DNA of 64,000 bases from Spirosoma sordidisoli (GTDB lineage Bacteria; Bacteroidota; Bacteroidia; Cytophagales; Spirosomataceae), in the NCBI RefSeq assembly GCF_004138325.1, contig NZ_SBLB01000004.1:372001-436000 (forward strand), in the 5' to 3' direction. Position numbers and translations under genes: made by a program. The notes under the pieces were generated by a model. That model made no database searches, was not told the origin of the DNA, and saw nothing but the letters and a program-made list of their open reading frames with translations. Shown here piece after piece: positions 16,092 to 24,851 of this stretch; position 1 is the stretch's first letter, and every line of letters begins with the position of its first letter.

Positions 16092-16439
16092 CTAGCCGGC
16101 AAATACGGTGTCGTAGTCGTCGGCTTTAAAGCCCAGAGCCACAACCTGACCGTCTGACTCGATGAGGGGCCGACGAATTACGGACGGTTTTTCGAGCATG
16201 AGCCGGATGGCGCCTTCGGCATCGGTTGGTTTCTCGCCGTCAGGCAGTTTTTTCCAGGTCGTACCGGCCCGGTTGACCAGCTCTTCCCAGTTTTTCTGCG
16301 TGAGCCAGTGCTCGATGGTGGCGCGATCGATGCCTTGTTTTTTATAATCGTGAAACTGATACGAGACAGCGTGTTCGGCCAGCCAGGTGCGGGCTTTCTT
16401 TACGGTATCGCAATTCGGAATGGCAAATAAGGTATACAT
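16092..16439 (-). CDS. ArsC/Spx family thioredoxin-fold protein (YffB-like)
   Basis: A 115-residue member of the ArsC-related family. The N-terminal strand carries IPNCDTVKKARTWL, with one cysteine in the CX2-type position but no second cysteine of a CXXC pair. KPSVIRRPLIESDGQVVALGF is the conserved C-terminal block with the arginine pair. The YffB subgroup is thought to act as a glutathione-dependent reductase, but no substrate is established. It precedes the truncated haemoglobin gene, with which it is probably co-transcribed. Confidence 0.87.
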   Translation of the reverse strand: MYTLFAIPNCDTVKKARTWLAEHAVSYQFHDYKKQGIDRATIEHWLTQKNWEELVNRAGTTWKKLPDGEKPTDAEGAIRLMLEKPSVIRRPLIESDGQVVALGFKADDYDTVFAG

Positions 16440-16496
16440 ACGAATGACTTACAACCTGCAAACATATCGATTTCGCGCCGTTCACGCCTTACCAAT

Positions 16497-17063
16497 CTAG
16501 CCCAGCCGCCGAACAATCAGACCGTTTACCAGCTCAAATAGGGCAGCTGGCTTGAGCGTGCGCCAGTTGGCCAGGTCGAGGGTTCCGCCAAAATTGATGT
16601 AGTAGTCGAGGTGGTATTTTTTCCATTCGCGTTCGATGAACTCGGGCGAGTGAATGGCTGCGATCCAGCCGTCTTCTACGTCTTCAAACCACTCTGCGTA
16701 ATAGCTATCGTCGGACCCGTGGAAGTTGAGGATATTCTCGGCCACCAGCACGAAATATTTGATCCCCTCCTGAACGAGCGGGTCTACCACCTGCCGCTTG
16801 AGGTACATGATGTCGTTATGAAGCGTATCGTTCCACTCGCCGAAGAGTTCGATGACGGCAAACTGCCGGTCGTAGTTGGCAAACAGAATTTTGCAATAGA
16901 GCGTTTCGGAACCGATCTCGTCCCAAAGCGGATGGATGTAGTAGCCGTAGATGTCATTCTCGTACTGCTGCATGTTGTACTCCCGCTCGTGAAACGGCGA
17001 TCGTTCATCCTCCGACGCTACATAATATTTCTCCCAGCCGTAAAAGGGTTCAATGTCCTGCAT
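16497..17063 (-). CDS. Conserved hypothetical protein
   Basis: A 188-residue, acidic and aromatic-rich soluble protein that I do not recognise as a named family. It has no signal peptide or membrane segment. The sequence is regular, with motifs such as GWEKYYVASEDERSPF, AVIELFGEWNDTLHND and GTLDLANWRTLKPAALFEL, and it has codon usage like its neighbours, so it is likely a real gene. It lies 57 bases upstream of the ArsC-like gene on the same strand and could share its transcript. Homologues are, as far as I recall, hypothetical proteins of Cytophagales. Confidence 0.75.
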   Translation of the reverse strand: MQDIEPFYGWEKYYVASEDERSPFHEREYNMQQYENDIYGYYIHPLWDEIGSETLYCKILFANYDRQFAVIELFGEWNDTLHNDIMYLKRQVVDPLVQEGIKYFVLVAENILNFHGSDDSYYAEWFEDVEDGWIAAIHSPEFIEREWKKYHLDYYINFGGTLDLANWRTLKPAALFELVNGLIVRRLG

Positions 17064-17401
17064 AACCAGAAAGCAAAAGCGTTAAAGAGCAAACGAGTGC
17101 AGAAACGACGCGTAATTTGTCGATGATCTGATGCCGTCGGCACTCCCCTGCCCATCAAATTCGTAACCCCTTTTTGGCCGAATAAGTTAGCGGAAGCGCA
17201 CTTTTTACGGCTTATAAACTCGCCATCGGAACCTCTTCCCTGCGCCAGTGCGCCAGCCGGTTCCCGGGCGGATAAAACAGACCGGGCCGTCGTATGGCAT
17301 GGTTTATTTAGATTCGTCGGCAGCCGGTCGACCGGTTTGCGAAAACGGGTAGATTCCCGATGTCTTTACCCTATTCAGTGGATATGTCTACCTTGGCTCT
17401 T
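17064..17401. other. Divergent intergenic region, no recognised element
   Basis: The 338 bases between the hypothetical gene (minus) and the SDR gene (plus) must contain both promoters. I see no repeat, RNA or terminator. A reading frame for the SDR opens at 17360 but its natural start is at 17402. On the minus strand CGCTTTTG about 20 bases ahead of the hypothetical gene is a weak -7-like box. Confidence 0.4.
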
Positions 17402-18247
17402 ATGAAACCCGTCAGTACCACCATCCTCATCACCGGCGCATCGACCGGAATCGGTTACGGAGCTGCCCGGCAGTTTATCCGGCGCGGTTATACGGTCTTT
17501 GGCAGCGTTCGCAGCGATGCCGATGCCCATCGGCTGCAGACCGAGTTGGGCAACCAGTTCGTACCGCTGGTTTTCGACGTGACCGATGCAGCCGCCGTTG
17601 GGCAGGCCGCCCGGCAGCTCACCGACCGGCTCAGCGGCAGCGGCCTGGGTGGGCTGATCAACAACGCCGGCATTGCCATTGGCGGCCCCCTCCAGCACCA
17701 GCCTATCGATGTGATCCGGCATCATTTCGAGGTCAACGTGCTGGGTCTGATGCAGGTCACCCAGGCGTTCCTGCCTCTCCTCGGTGCCCGCACTGACCAC
17801 CCCGTCCGGCCCGGCCGAATCCAGAACATAAGCTCGGTAAACGGGCAGGTGGCCATCCCGTTCATGGGCGCTTATGTTGGCTCAAAACATGCCGTTGAGG
17901 GCATGTCGCACAGTCTCCGGCGTGAAGTGGCGCGGTTTGGCATTGAGGTGGTCATCGTTGGCCCCGGAGCCGTGAAGACCCCAATCTGGGGTAAGGGAAC
18001 GGACATCAGCCCGTATCAGCAAACCGCGTATTACGATTCCATGCAGCGATTCCTGAAGCAGGTCCGGGCGGCCGAAGCGCGCGGCTTCCCGGCCGATTAC
18101 CTCGGCGAACGTATCGTTCAGATTCACGAAACCGCCCGGCCGCGTGTCCGATACGCCCTTGTCCCCGGCAAACTAACCGGCTGGGTTTTGCCCCGGCTCC
18201 TGCCCGCCCGAACTCTGGACTGGGTGCTGAACCGATTGATGAATTAA
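17402..18247 (+). CDS. Short-chain dehydrogenase/reductase
   Basis: A classical SDR of 281 residues using NAD(P)H. It has the cofactor motif TGASTGIG near the N-terminus, NNAG in the middle, the serine in ISSVNG and the catalytic YxxxK in YVGSKHA. The pattern of a long C-terminal segment (GAVKTPIWGKG ... RVRYALVPGKL) resembles SDRs acting on lipids, steroids or retinol-like substrates, but the substrate is not determinable. I place the start at 17402 (MKPVSTTILITGAS) because the extra residues from 17360 are not SDR-like. It is 13 bases upstream of the UlaG-like hydrolase gene, so the two form an operon. Confidence 0.88.
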   Translation: MKPVSTTILITGASTGIGYGAARQFIRRGYTVFGSVRSDADAHRLQTELGNQFVPLVFDVTDAAAVGQAARQLTDRLSGSGLGGLINNAGIAIGGPLQHQPIDVIRHHFEVNVLGLMQVTQAFLPLLGARTDHPVRPGRIQNISSVNGQVAIPFMGAYVGSKHAVEGMSHSLRREVARFGIEVVIVGPGAVKTPIWGKGTDISPYQQTAYYDSMQRFLKQVRAAEARGFPADYLGERIVQIHETARPRVRYALVPGKLTGWVLPRLLPARTLDWVLNRLMN

Positions 18248-18260
18248 CCACAAGTCTGGT

Positions 18261-19115
18261 ATGCTCAAACCTGCTTTTCAAAAAAACGAGTCGCTGCTGG
18301 CCCACATTGACCGGGCTACCCAAACCCCGGACAAGCTTCATATCTGGTGGCTTGGCCAGAGTGGTTTCCTGCTGCAGCACCAGGGTCGGCATCTGCTCTT
18401 CGACCCCTACCTGTCTGATTCACTCACGACCAAATACGCCGATACCGACAAACCGCACACCCGTATTTCGGAACGGGTAATCGACCCGGCCCGGCTGACC
18501 ATGATCGACGTTGTTACCTCCAGCCACAACCATACCGATCATCTCGACGCCGATACCCTGCTTCCCTTGCTGGCGGCCAATCCCGGTTTACAGCTGGTCA
18601 TCCCCGAAGCCAACCGCTCGTTTGTGGCCAGCCGGCTGCAAGGAGCTTCGGTGCCCGACCGGGTAGCCTGGCCAATCGGTATGAACGACGGCCAGACCCG
18701 CCCCGTGGGGCCTTTCATCGTTCACGGCGTACCAGCCGCCCATAATGACCTGGAGCGCGACGAACAGGGCCAGTGCCGGTTTATGGGATTCGTTGTCGAA
18801 CTGGGCCCGTATACCGTTTACCACTCCGGCGATACGCTCTGGTACGACGGACTGGTCGATATACTGAAGCCCTTCGATGTAGATGTTGCGTTTCTACCCA
18901 TCAACGGCAACAAACCCGAACGGCGCGTGGCCGGTAACCTCAACCCCGACGAAGCCGCCCGACTGGGCAAGGCCATAGGTGCCCGACTCGTTATTCCGCA
19001 TCATTACGACCTGTTCGCCTTCAACACCGCCGACCCGAACGACTTTGTCCAGGCCTGTCATCAAAACGACACCCCCCACCGCGTCATGCAACTGGGCGAA
19101 GGCATCACCGTCTGA
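18261..19115 (+). CDS. UlaG-like metallo-beta-lactamase-fold hydrolase
   Basis: A 284-residue MBL-fold protein of the UlaG/RomA-like group. The metal motif is SSHNHTDHLDADT (HxxxDH-type), with further ligands in YHSGDTLWYDGL and PHHYDLFAF. The opening IWWLGQSGFLLQHQGRHLLFDPY is typical. These are manganese or zinc dependent hydrolases of lactones or phosphodiesters, and the substrate here is unknown. It follows the SDR gene by 13 bases. The repeat locus C begins just after its stop codon. Confidence 0.88.
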   Translation: MLKPAFQKNESLLAHIDRATQTPDKLHIWWLGQSGFLLQHQGRHLLFDPYLSDSLTTKYADTDKPHTRISERVIDPARLTMIDVVTSSHNHTDHLDADTLLPLLAANPGLQLVIPEANRSFVASRLQGASVPDRVAWPIGMNDGQTRPVGPFIVHGVPAAHNDLERDEQGQCRFMGFVVELGPYTVYHSGDTLWYDGLVDILKPFDVDVAFLPINGNKPERRVAGNLNPDEAARLGKAIGARLVIPHHYDLFAFNTADPNDFVQACHQNDTPHRVMQLGEGITV

Positions 19116-19130
19116 TTGCCCGCATGCGTA

Positions 19131-19335
19131 ATCCGTAATAAACACAGGAACGCGTAATTGGGACACATACCCCACCGTGGTCCGTGTCCGCACCGGGACG
19201 CGTAGTTGGACCACTCATGCGACAGCAACAAACCATCCGGGCAACTGGTCCGTGGGGACACGGACCAAGGTGAGGGAGACGCAACCGCGACGGCGGCCCG
19301 GCGCGACAGCACCAAACCATCCGGCCAAATAACCT
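19131..19335. repeat. Palindromic repeat locus C
   Basis: A third locus of the repeat family. Outer arms are 19175-19189 (ACCGTGGTCCGTGTC) and 19257-19271 with one mismatch. Inside are GGGACGCGTAGTTGGACCAC and CAACAAACCATCCGG. Downstream are GGAGACGCAACCGCGACGG and a second ACCAAACCATCCGG. A 106-residue antisense ORF across it is repeat-derived. Confidence 0.8.
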
Positions 19336-19354
19336 GTACGGCCGGTGGTTTTCG

Positions 19355-19362
19355 TACATTTG
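19355..19362 (+). promoter_or_regulatory. -7 box of the FG-GAP protein gene
   Basis: TACATTTG is an exact match to the Bacteroidota TAnnTTTG box and lies 38 bases before the start codon. No convincing -33 TTTG is visible, since the repeat array abuts it. Confidence 0.55.
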
Positions 19363-19400
19363 ACAACAATCGCGACTAACCCTAACCCGACGCTCTCGTT

Positions 19401-20609
19401 ATGCGCTTTTCGCTCCTGCTTCTCTGCCCGGCTCTGGCACTGGCTCAGGCCCCCAAACCGTCGTTTTCCATTCAGGTCGTCGATAACCAGATCAATATCG
19501 GCTATGGCCTCGCCATCGGCGATGTCGATGGCGACCGGCAGGCCGATATTCTGCTGGCCGACCAGAAGCAGTTTGTCTGGTATAAAAACCCCGGTCAGAA
19601 AACCGGCACCTGGACGCGGCATGTGATGGCCGACAATCTCACTCCCCAGGATAACGTGTGTATTGCCGCCCGCGACCTCGACGGCGACGGCCGTGTCGAA
19701 GTAGCCGTTGGCGCAGGCTGGAACCCCGCCGAAACCAGCGACAGCACCAAATCAGGCGCCGTATTCTACCTCATACGCCCGCAGGACCCGACCCAACGCT
19801 GGGAAGCGGTCCGGCTGCCCCACGAGGTAACGACCCACCGGATGCGCTGGGCCAAAACCGGCAGCACGTACCAGCTTATCGTTGTGCCGCTCCACGGGCT
19901 GGGCAACCAGCAGGGCGAAGGTCGGGGCGTTCGGGTGTGGGGGTATGAATTTCCGAAAAATCCGCGCGGCCCCTGGAAACAGCACCTCGTCGACTCTACC
20001 CTGCACATGACCCACAACTTCGAAATCTGGGAAGACGGCCCCATAACCGGGCTTATTCTGGCGGGGAAGGAAGGGGGCAAAATCATGGAATGGCAGAACG
20101 GACAATGGCGGTATCAGCCTGAAGAAGCCGCCCGCAACGCCCTGCCGCTCGTCACTCACAATACCGACGGCATCGGCGAGATTCGGCGGTTCGATAAAGG
20201 AGCCGGTATCGCTACCATCCAGCCCATGCACGGTAACCTCATCCAGGTCGAGACGGGTTACTACTCGACCAAACGCCCCCGCGCCGACCTGTCAGACAAA
20301 GAGATCAACATCCTTACCGATGACCTCAGCCAGGGCCATGCGCTGGTGTGTGGTGATTTTTTAGGAACGGGTCGCGACCAGATCGTAGCGGGCTGGCGCA
20401 ACCCCAACCCCGAAGGCAAAGTAGGACTACGGCTCTTTATTCCGCAGGAAACCAACAATTTGGCAGGCTACGTGCTCGACGACAGCGTTCGGATGGCCTG
20501 CGAAGACGTGCAGGCCGCCGACCTCGACAACGACGGCGACCTCGACCTGATTGCCTCGGGCCGCGCCACGCTGAATGTACTCATCTACTGGAACCAGCAG
20601 AAAAAATAA
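19401..20609 (+). CDS. Secreted FG-GAP/VCBS repeat protein
   Basis: A 402-residue exported protein with a signal peptide (MRFSLLLLCPALALAQA). Calcium-binding FG-GAP-like blades are visible as GDVDGDRQADILLAD, ARDLDGDGRVEVAVG, GDFLGTGRDQIVAGW and AADLDNDGDLDLIASG, suggesting a seven-bladed propeller. Such proteins occur widely in Bacteroidota and Planctomycetes. They may bind glycans or act in the periplasm, but no catalytic residue can be named. It converges on the glycosyltransferase gene with a 6-base gap. Confidence 0.85.
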   Translation: MRFSLLLLCPALALAQAPKPSFSIQVVDNQINIGYGLAIGDVDGDRQADILLADQKQFVWYKNPGQKTGTWTRHVMADNLTPQDNVCIAARDLDGDGRVEVAVGAGWNPAETSDSTKSGAVFYLIRPQDPTQRWEAVRLPHEVTTHRMRWAKTGSTYQLIVVPLHGLGNQQGEGRGVRVWGYEFPKNPRGPWKQHLVDSTLHMTHNFEIWEDGPITGLILAGKEGGKIMEWQNGQWRYQPEEAARNALPLVTHNTDGIGEIRRFDKGAGIATIQPMHGNLIQVETGYYSTKRPRADLSDKEINILTDDLSQGHALVCGDFLGTGRDQIVAGWRNPNPEGKVGLRLFIPQETNNLAGYVLDDSVRMACEDVQAADLDNDGDLDLIASGRATLNVLIYWNQQKK

Positions 20610-20615
20610 GCCCCT

Positions 20616-21689
20616 TTACCCGACCAGACTCTTATACAGTTTCCAGTACTCACCCGCCACACTCGGCCACGTAAACTGAGCCGCCCGTTTCCGCAACCGC
20701 TCCTGTCGCAGGGTGTTCTGCCCGAAATCGTGCAGCCCGTCGTGCAGGGTACGCGCCATAGTCTCCGGCTCGAAATCCTCGAAGTAGTAGGCTTCCTTAC
20801 CGCCCACGTCGGGCAGACTGGTCAGGCTGGAGATAAACACCGGTTTGCCGAATGTCATGGCTTCGGCCACCGGCAGACCAAACCCCTCCGACAGCGACGG
20901 GAACAGAAAGGCCTCGCAATGGTCGTAGAGCCAGAGCTTGGTTGCTTCGTCGATGGCACCGGGCATCAGCAAGCGGTCGGCTACGCCCAGCTTCTGCGCC
21001 TGCTCGCGGATATGCTGAGCGTACGGATGCCCGTCTGGCCCGGCCAGCACCAGCCGGTAGTCCGGAAACGCTTCGAGCAAGGGCAAGAGGGTATGTACAT
21101 TTTTCTTGGGATGCACAACCCCTACAAAAAAGAAGAATGGCGAGTCGGTAAACGATCGAATCGGCGAGTCGGCGGGCAGGTCGGCCGGGGTTCTGGACGG
21201 GTCCACGGCCACCCCTGTGTGCACCACCGGAAAGGGCAGCGCGTCGGGTACGCGGAGGTGCTCACGAACCACCTGCCCGGTATACTTCGACCCCGCCGTC
21301 AGCAGCGCAGCCCGATCGATCTTGCGCTGGAGAGCAGCCAGGCGCCGGGCTTTTTTGGCGGCCGAGTAGTCGCTGCGCTCCAGAAAGTTCAGGTCGTAGA
21401 TGGTCAGCATCAGCTTACCCTGGCCCGCGTGGGGCAGGTACGCTGAATCCTGGTGCAGGCAATGCCATACGTCGAACTGCCCCGATATCCAGACTTTCCG
21501 CATCCACCAGGCCTCTACGTACGACACCGAATCGCCGAATATACCTGATTGTCCTTTGGGCACTAAAAACGTGAGCTGCCAGTCGGCCGGGCGTTGGCGA
21601 ACCAGCTCGTGACCCAGGTGCAGACAAACCTGGCCTAACCCGCTGTTCAGGTCGCGCAGGCGTTCAGCATCGATAAACAATGAAGGCAT
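20616..21689 (-). CDS. Glycosyltransferase, GT4-type
   Basis: A GT-B-fold glycosyltransferase of 357 residues, cytoplasmic or membrane-associated. The C-terminal donor domain shows FFFVGVVHPKKNVHTLLPLL, YRLVLAGPDGHPY and the E-x7-E motif in PSLSEGFGLPVAEAMTFGKP. It probably transfers a sugar from a nucleotide donor to a lipid-linked or cell-surface glycan; the acceptor is unknown. The frame extends to 21818, but the start at 21689 (MPSLFIDAERLRD) gives the normal N-terminus. It is divergent from hemE. Confidence 0.9.
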   Translation of the reverse strand: MPSLFIDAERLRDLNSGLGQVCLHLGHELVRQRPADWQLTFLVPKGQSGIFGDSVSYVEAWWMRKVWISGQFDVWHCLHQDSAYLPHAGQGKLMLTIYDLNFLERSDYSAAKKARRLAALQRKIDRAALLTAGSKYTGQVVREHLRVPDALPFPVVHTGVAVDPSRTPADLPADSPIRSFTDSPFFFFVGVVHPKKNVHTLLPLLEAFPDYRLVLAGPDGHPYAQHIREQAQKLGVADRLLMPGAIDEATKLWLYDHCEAFLFPSLSEGFGLPVAEAMTFGKPVFISSLTSLPDVGGKEAYYFEDFEPETMARTLHDGLHDFGQNTLRQERLRKRAAQFTWPSVAGEYWKLYKSLVG

Positions 21690-21845
21690 AGCGATTAGTC
21701 TAATTTCAGCAAAATTGGCAAATCTTGAACGATCTACACTGTCTGCCGCCGAATCTGCCCTGTGTCGGTCTGTCGAACGGGGTACGATCTGCCAGCTATG
21801 TAAAATCATGTTGAGCATTCGGACCTACAAATACCGGTTCAGCCG

Positions 21846-21853
21846 TACTTTTG
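21846..21853 (+). promoter_or_regulatory. -7 box directly ahead of hemE
   Basis: TACTTTTG is an exact TAnnTTTG match ending five bases before the hemE start codon at 21858. If it is used, the transcript would start at or very near the ATG, giving a leaderless mRNA. Confidence 0.5.
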
Positions 21854-21857
21854 CAGC

Positions 21858-22889
21858 ATGATTTTACAGAATGATTTGCTACTCCGCACCGCGCGGGGCG
21901 AGCTGACCGAGCGAGTACCGGTCTGGATGATGCGGCAGGCAGGCCGCGTGCTGGCCCAGTACCGGGCCGTTCGGGAGCGGGCGGGCAGTTTTATCACCCT
22001 GGCCAAAACACCCGAGCTAGCCGCCGAGGTGACCATCCAGCCCGTCGATGCGTTCGAGGTCGACGCGGCCATCATCTTCTCCGATATTCTGGTTGTTCCC
22101 GAAGCAATGGGATTGCCCTACGAAATGATCGAAGCGCGCGGGCCCGTTTTTCCGCAAACGGTTCGATCGTCGGCCGACCTCAGCCGCCTGCACGTGGCCG
22201 ATGCTGAAACCGATCTGGGGTACGTACTGGATGCCATCCGGCTCACTAAACGTGAGTTGAACGGCCGCGTACCACTCATCGGGTTTGCGGGGGCACCCTT
22301 TACCATCTTCTGCTACATGACCGAAGGGAAAGGGTCTAAAACCTTTTCTGTCGCCAAGAAGCTGCTGTATACCGACCCACACTTTGCGCATACGCTGCTG
22401 CGGCAAATCACCGACAGTACCATTGCCTACCTGAAAGCCCAGATCGGGGCTGGTGCTGACCTGATCCAGCTGTTCGATTCGTGGGCCGGGATTCTGTCGC
22501 CGGAGCAGTACCGCACCTTCTCGCTGCCGTATATCAAACAGATCTGCGACGCCATCACGGAGGTACCGGTTACGGTTTTTGCCAAGGGCGCTTTCTTTGC
22601 CCGGCACGAAATCGGCCAGCTCGACTGTCAGGTCGTCGGTCTCGACTGGAACATGGACCCCGCCGAATCGCGGACGCTGGTACCCAACAAAGTGTTGCAG
22701 GGTAACCTCGACCCCTGCGTCCTCTACGCCGATTTTGCGCAAATTCGGACGGAGGTGAAGCAGATGCTCGACGCGTTCGGTCATCAGCATTACATAGCTA
22801 ACCTCGGGCATGGTATCTACCCCGACACTGACCCCGATAAGGCCCGCTGCTTCGTCGACGCCGTCAGGGAGCTGTCGGCCCAGCGCTGA
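21858..22889 (+). CDS. hemE: Uroporphyrinogen decarboxylase
   Basis: A 343-residue enzyme that decarboxylates the four acetate side chains of uroporphyrinogen III to give coproporphyrinogen III, the substrate of the HemN encoded 10 kb away. Hallmarks are VWMMRQAGR, the catalytic aspartate in [35 protein letters not shown] and [12 protein letters not shown]. The first motif continues VLAQYR in place of the more usual YLPEYR. Length is normal. A strong terminator follows at 22914-22951. Confidence 0.96.
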   Translation: MILQNDLLLRTARGELTERVPVWMMRQAGRVLAQYRAVRERAGSFITLAKTPELAAEVTIQPVDAFEVDAAIIFSDILVVPEAMGLPYEMIEARGPVFPQTVRSSADLSRLHVADAETDLGYVLDAIRLTKRELNGRVPLIGFAGAPFTIFCYMTEGKGSKTFSVAKKLLYTDPHFAHTLLRQITDSTIAYLKAQIGAGADLIQLFDSWAGILSPEQYRTFSLPYIKQICDAITEVPVTVFAKGAFFARHEIGQLDCQVVGLDWNMDPAESRTLVPNKVLQGNLDPCVLYADFAQIRTEVKQMLDAFGHQHYIANLGHGIYPDTDPDKARCFVDAVRELSAQR

Positions 22890-22913
22890 TCCTGTTCCCA
22901 GCTACTAGTATCA

Positions 22914-22951
22914 CGCCAGCGGTCTGTTAACCAGTCGCTGGCGGTTTTTTT
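22914..22951 (+). terminator. Intrinsic terminator of hemE
   Basis: Perfect 8-bp stem CGCCAGCG (22914-22921) with CGCTGGCG (22936-22943), a 14-base loop and a run of seven T after GG. It lies 25 bases after the hemE stop codon. Confidence 0.8.
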
Positions 22952-23103
22952 GGGGCTAATCCCGGGCGCTCATCTCGTGGCTCAGGCCCCTGCGACAGCC
23001 TGTTTAACATGTACTTCGATAGCTGATCATTTCCCTATCTGGCATTCGTTTTAGGATGACCTGTCATAAAATATATTTTTTCTAAAAAATTTCATGCAAT
23101 CGG

Positions 23104-23133
23104 TTTCAATAACCATTTTGTTCTGTATGTTTG
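23104..23133 (+). promoter_or_regulatory. Candidate promoter of the CE15 esterase gene
   Basis: TATGTTTG (23126-23133) matches TAnnTTTG exactly. TTTC at 23104-23107, 18 bases upstream, is one base off the -33 TTTG. The surrounding sequence is AT-rich. Confidence 0.5.
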
Positions 23134-23237
23134 CTAGAGATCAATTTATTGCAATAATCGATTAGTTTATATAATCATATTACTCACATAGGCATAGCTG
23201 GCGCAATTAACTGGGTCTGTCTGTGTGTTATTCGTTA

Positions 23238-23249
23238 GCAATCGATTGC
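23238..23249. promoter_or_regulatory. Palindrome GCAATCGATTGC, possible LacI-type operator
   Basis: A perfect 12-bp palindrome with central CG, the form used by LacI-family repressors. It sits in the presumed leader of the CE15 esterase gene. Related half-sites GCAATCGG and AATCGATTAG occur upstream at about 23096 and 23156. No LacI gene lies nearby in this window. Confidence 0.35.
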
Positions 23250-23357
23250 AGTAAAATTGTTTACCCATGGCCTCCTGACGGAGATGATGGCCATACAGTG
23301 ATCAACCAGCCTTACCCCTTTACGTACTGATTATCTATTCCTTAACTCAATTGTCGT

Positions 23358-24584
23358 ATGAACCGAAAACCCATTTCCCTCTTCGCTTCGGTCAGTGCTG
23401 CGCTGGCTATGTCGCTGGCCATCAGCTGTAGTGATCACATTCCTGCCCGGGACTACTCCATTCCCCCCATGCCTGCCTATGCGTCGCTGACCAGTAACCC
23501 CAAACTTCCGGATCCGTTTTTGTTCATGAACGGCATGCGGATGACCAGCAAGGACGAATGGAAATACCGGCGCGCTGAACTAGCCGCTCTGGCGCAGGAA
23601 TTTGAGTACGGCTACAAGCCTAATACGCCCTCCTCGGCCGTAACGGGGAGTTTTGCGGATAACCGCGTCACGGTCAGCGTTACCGATAATGGAAAAACGA
23701 TCTCCTTCGTCTGTTCCATAACGTATCCAACCACGGGCAGTAAGCCTTATCCGGCCATCGTGGGTATTGGCGGGTCGAACCTCAACAATACGGCCCTGCT
23801 GAACATGGGCGTGGCTATTATTACCTTTCCCAACAACCAGGTGGCTCAGCAAACCAATGGCAGTTCGCGCGGCAAAGGGTTGTTCTTCGACATGTATGGC
23901 AGTGATCACTCGGCCTCGGCTACCATGGCCTGGGCGTGGGGCGTCAGTCGGTTGATCGATGCGCTGGAGAAAACCCCGGCCGCCAACATTGACCCGGCCC
24001 GCCTGGGTGTTACGGGCTGTTCGCGGAATGGCAAAGGTGCGTTAACCGTGGGTGCGTTCGATGAGCGCATTAAACTCACCATTCCCCAGGAACCCGGAGC
24101 CGGGGGCGCTGCCAGCTGGCGTATTTCCGATGCGCAGCTGGCGGGCGGCAAAACGGTGCAGACACTTTCGCAGATCGTCAACGAAAACGTGTGGTTCAGA
24201 CAGAGCTTCTCGCAATTCAGCAAAACGTCCGACAAGCTTCCGTTCGATCAGCACAGCGTACTGGCGCTCTGCGCTCCGCGCGCCCTGCTCGTCATCGAAA
24301 ACACGTCGATCGATTGGCTGAGTCCCGTCAGCTCCTGGAATACGGCGCATGCCGCACACAAGGTGTGGCAGGCACTCGGTATTCCGGATTGGATGGGTTT
24401 TTCGCAGATCGGCGGGCATAACCACTGCGCTTTACCCGACTCGCAGTTGCCGGAGTTGCGGGCCTATGTCGAGAAGTTTCTGATCGGCACCGGTACGGGC
24501 AATACCAGCATCATGCGGACTGATGGTGGCTTTACCGTCGACGAAAGCACCTGGATCGACTGGACCGTACCGTCGTTAAACTAA
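23358..24584 (+). CDS. Glucuronoyl methylesterase-like protein, CE15
   Basis: A 408-residue alpha/beta-hydrolase of carbohydrate esterase family 15, which cleaves ester bonds between lignin alcohols and 4-O-methyl-glucuronic acid on xylan. The nucleophile serine is in the family motif TGCSRNGKGAL and the catalytic histidine in GGHNHCALP. KLTIPQEPGAGGAASW contains the conserved glutamate region. The N-terminus is a lipoprotein-type signal (SLAISC, Cys near residue 24), so the enzyme is probably membrane-anchored. Monocistronic by context. It fits the arabinoxylan theme of the GH51 enzyme and the pentose genes. Confidence 0.9.
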   Translation: MNRKPISLFASVSAALAMSLAISCSDHIPARDYSIPPMPAYASLTSNPKLPDPFLFMNGMRMTSKDEWKYRRAELAALAQEFEYGYKPNTPSSAVTGSFADNRVTVSVTDNGKTISFVCSITYPTTGSKPYPAIVGIGGSNLNNTALLNMGVAIITFPNNQVAQQTNGSSRGKGLFFDMYGSDHSASATMAWAWGVSRLIDALEKTPAANIDPARLGVTGCSRNGKGALTVGAFDERIKLTIPQEPGAGGAASWRISDAQLAGGKTVQTLSQIVNENVWFRQSFSQFSKTSDKLPFDQHSVLALCAPRALLVIENTSIDWLSPVSSWNTAHAAHKVWQALGIPDWMGFSQIGGHNHCALPDSQLPELRAYVEKFLIGTGTGNTSIMRTDGGFTVDESTWIDWTVPSLN

Positions 24585-24662
24585 CTTACTGCATGACTCG
24601 CCATTGATTTGCCATTCCGGCCGAGCAGCCGGAGAAAAGCCCGAATATGACGATTCAAGATT

Positions 24663-24700
24663 AATAAAGGGATGTCAGCACAGTCTGGCATCCCTTTATT
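24663..24700. terminator. Stem-loop between convergent genes, probably bidirectional terminator
   Basis: Perfect 12-bp stem AATAAAGGGATG (24663-24674) with CATCCCTTTATT (24689-24700), which extends inward by a few pairs with a G-U. It lies between the CE15 gene and the M43 peptidase gene, whose transcripts converge, and its A/T-rich ends can provide a short U-run in both directions. Confidence 0.65.
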
Positions 24701-24851
24701 GTATCCCAAATGATTTGGGGTAGACGAGGCCCCTTCGCAACCATGTATTCACCCCGCACGGGTCCATAGCAACAGGCGAACCCCCGACCGGGGCTGGATT
24801 GACTACCTAACCATTCGTCACTATAAACGTATCGCCCCTGCCTGACTGGGG

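Larger units (their letters stand above)
22890..23357. other. Intergenic region: terminator, promoter and possible operator
   Basis: This 468-base gap holds the hemE terminator, then an AT-rich segment with a promoter-like pair at 23104-23133 and the palindrome GCAATCGATTGC at 23238-23249. If the promoter is used, the esterase mRNA has a leader of about 215 bases. No small gene is visible. Confidence 0.55.

Noticed and set aside
22890..23357. Riboswitch in the long leader of the CE15 gene
   Set aside because: I see no conserved riboswitch core; only a palindrome and AT-rich sequence.
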